Source: an uncultured Mycoplasmatota bacterium
GTDB lineage: Bacteria; Bacillota_I; Bacilli_A; RF39; UBA660
Assembly (NCBI GenBank): GCA_900546745.1
Contig: URDT01000044.1
Location: 1 to 6,677, forward strand
Length of the DNA: 6,677 bases
Direction: 5' to 3'
The translations under genes and the position numbers were made by a program. Positions 6,065 through 6,677 of the stretch are shown here, one piece after another (within the stretch, counting starts at the first letter, position 1; every line of letters starts with the position of its first letter). The notes under the pieces were generated by a model. The model saw only the letters and a list, made by a program, of their open reading frames with translations, had not been told where the DNA came from and did no database searches.

Positions 6065-6089
6065 TAGCATATTCTTTCAATATATGCTA
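6065..6089. repeat. Perfect 8-bp inverted repeat spanning the parA promoter
   Basis: TAGCATAT (6065-6072) and ATATGCTA (6082-6089) are exact inverse complements with a nine-base spacer. The left arm covers the expected -35 position and the right arm covers the TGC of the extended -10 and the first two bases of the -10 hexamer. It is not followed by a T tract, so it is not a typical terminator. Position suggests an operator for a dimeric repressor; binding by ParA, ParB or another factor is untested. Confidence 0.5.
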
Positions 6090-6093
6090 AAAT
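6085..6093 (+). promoter_or_regulatory. Extended -10 promoter of parA
   Basis: TGCTAAAAT is an extended -10 element: TGC followed by TAAAAT. The -35 position at 17-bp spacing reads TAGCAT (6065-6070), a weak match that closely resembles the TAGCAA at the same place in the tilS promoter. Transcription would begin near 6100, giving a leader of about 26 nt with GGTGAT (6117-6122) as ribosome-binding site. Confidence 0.5.
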
Positions 6094-6125
6094 ATTAGAG
6101 AGATAATATTAAAGATGGTGATAGT

Positions 6126-6677
6126 ATGGGAAAAATAATAGCTTTAGTTAATCAAAAAGGTGGTGTTGGCAAAACAACATCTAGTATTAATTTAGCGGCT
6201 TCTTTAGGATATTTGAAGAAAAAAGTTTTATTAGTAGACCTTGACCCACAAGGAAACTCTACAACGGGAGTTGGTGTCAATAAAACAGATTATGAAAAAA
6301 GTATGTATGAATTGTTAAAAGATGAAGCAACATTAAATGAAGTTATTATTAAAACAAAATTTAAAAATTTATATCTTATTCCTGCAACAATTAACCTTGC
6401 AGGAATTGATTTCGAATTAAGTGAAAAACAAAATCAAGATGTTAATTTTTCTAAAGGAAAACAACTAAAAAAGTATTTATCTGAAATAAAAGATACTTTT
6501 GATTTTATTATTATTGATTGTCCTCCTTCTCTAGGAATTTTAACTACAAATGCGTTAACAGCAGCAGATTCAGTAATTATCCCTGTTCAATGTGAATTTT
6601 TTGCTTTGGAAGGTATTATGCAACTTTTAAATACTATTATGATGGCTCAAAAAAACTTGAATCCAACATTAGATATT
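6126..6677 (+). CDS. parA: ParA/Soj chromosome-partitioning ATPase (5' part; runs off the window)
   Basis: The first 184 codons are open to the window end with no stop; full-length Soj-type proteins are about 250-260 residues, so roughly 70 are missing. The deviant Walker A motif KGGVGKTT is at 11-18, with signature Lys11 and Lys16; Walker A' LLVDLDPQGNST is at 35-46; and Walker B FIIIDCPPS is at 127-135 with Asp131. There is no N-terminal DNA-binding extension, matching chromosomal Soj rather than plasmid ParA with a helix-turn-helix. Soj is an ATP-dependent dimer that binds DNA non-specifically, is stimulated by ParB (Spo0J) and, in Bacillus, controls DnaA. The start at ATG 6126 follows GGTGAT by three nt. 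It has its own promoter, overlapped by an inverted repeat. A parB gene would be expected downstream, beyond the window. No parS-like site (TGTTTCACGTGAAACA type) was seen. Confidence 0.95.
   Translation, partial: MGKIIALVNQKGGVGKTTSSINLAASLGYLKKKVLLVDLDPQGNSTTGVGVNKTDYEKSMYELLKDEATLNEVIIKTKFKNLYLIPATINLAGIDFELSEKQNQDVNFSKGKQLKKYLSEIKDTFDFIIIDCPPSLGILTTNALTAADSVIIPVQCEFFALEGIMQLLNTIMMAQKNLNPTLDI

Noticed and set aside
6065..6089. The parA inverted repeat as a second terminator after ftsH
   Set aside because: AT-rich arms with no following T tract, and a clear T-tailed hairpin already ends ftsH at 6054.
1..6677. Mollicute genetic code (TGA as Trp)
   Set aside because: All Trp codons are TGG and no in-frame TGA occurs in the genes; lack of TGA stops in six genes is too small a sample.
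1..6677. CRISPR array, riboswitch, tRNA, insertion sequence or parS site
   Set aside because: No repeat-spacer pattern, long structured leader, cloverleaf, terminal inverted repeats or TGTTTCACGTGAAACA-like site was found; the gaps are under 90 bases.

Overview
The window looks like an origin-proximal stretch of a low-GC (about 30% G+C by eye) Bacillota chromosome. Gene content recalls both Bacilli and the walled relatives of Mollicutes (Erysipelotrichia or RF39-like gut lineages); the exact lineage is inference. All seven genes lie on the + strand and G exceeds C on that strand, as expected for a leading strand near oriC. A G5/3D secreted protein next to rsmA, tilS next to ftsH, and parA/soj are all neighbourhoods found near the origin in Firmicutes. 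All ten Trp codons I count in the complete genes are TGG, and all six complete genes end in TAA or TAG, so nothing here requires a reassigned TGA.

Layout: four short transcription units separated by very small gaps. (1) 58-777 encodes a secreted G5 + 3D-domain (YabE/RpfB-like) putative cell-wall protein. (2) 840-2662 is an operon of three overlapping genes: rsmA (ksgA, 16S rRNA dimethyltransferase), a 115-residue very acidic unknown protein, and ung (uracil-DNA glycosylase). Both junctions overlap by 11 bp. (3) 2713-6038 encodes tilS (tRNA-Ile lysidine synthetase) and ftsH (membrane AAA+ zinc protease) 14 nt apart. (4) 6126 to the window end is the first 184 codons of parA/soj (chromosome partition ATPase). 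Each gap holds a terminator-like hairpin that begins before or at the preceding stop codon, followed almost at once by a promoter. No gap reaches 300 bases. I see no tRNA, rRNA, CRISPR array, insertion sequence or riboswitch.

Most notable signals: (a) eight copies of TGTGGAAAA or TGTGGATAA (reverse complements of DnaA-box-type TTTTCCACA/TTATCCACA) between 950 and 2924, all in one orientation and inside genes; this is a candidate origin-proximal DnaA-box cluster. (b) FtsH carries a C-terminal extension resembling the Rho_N/SAP-type helix-extended-loop-helix module. (c) A small protein of net charge about -26 is translationally overlapped with ung. (d) A perfect 8-bp dyad spans the parA promoter. 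The housekeeping genes supply rRNA and tRNA modification, DNA repair, membrane proteolysis and chromosome segregation. The link I would test first is replication control: DnaA-type boxes close to parA/soj, a known DnaA regulator in Bacillus.
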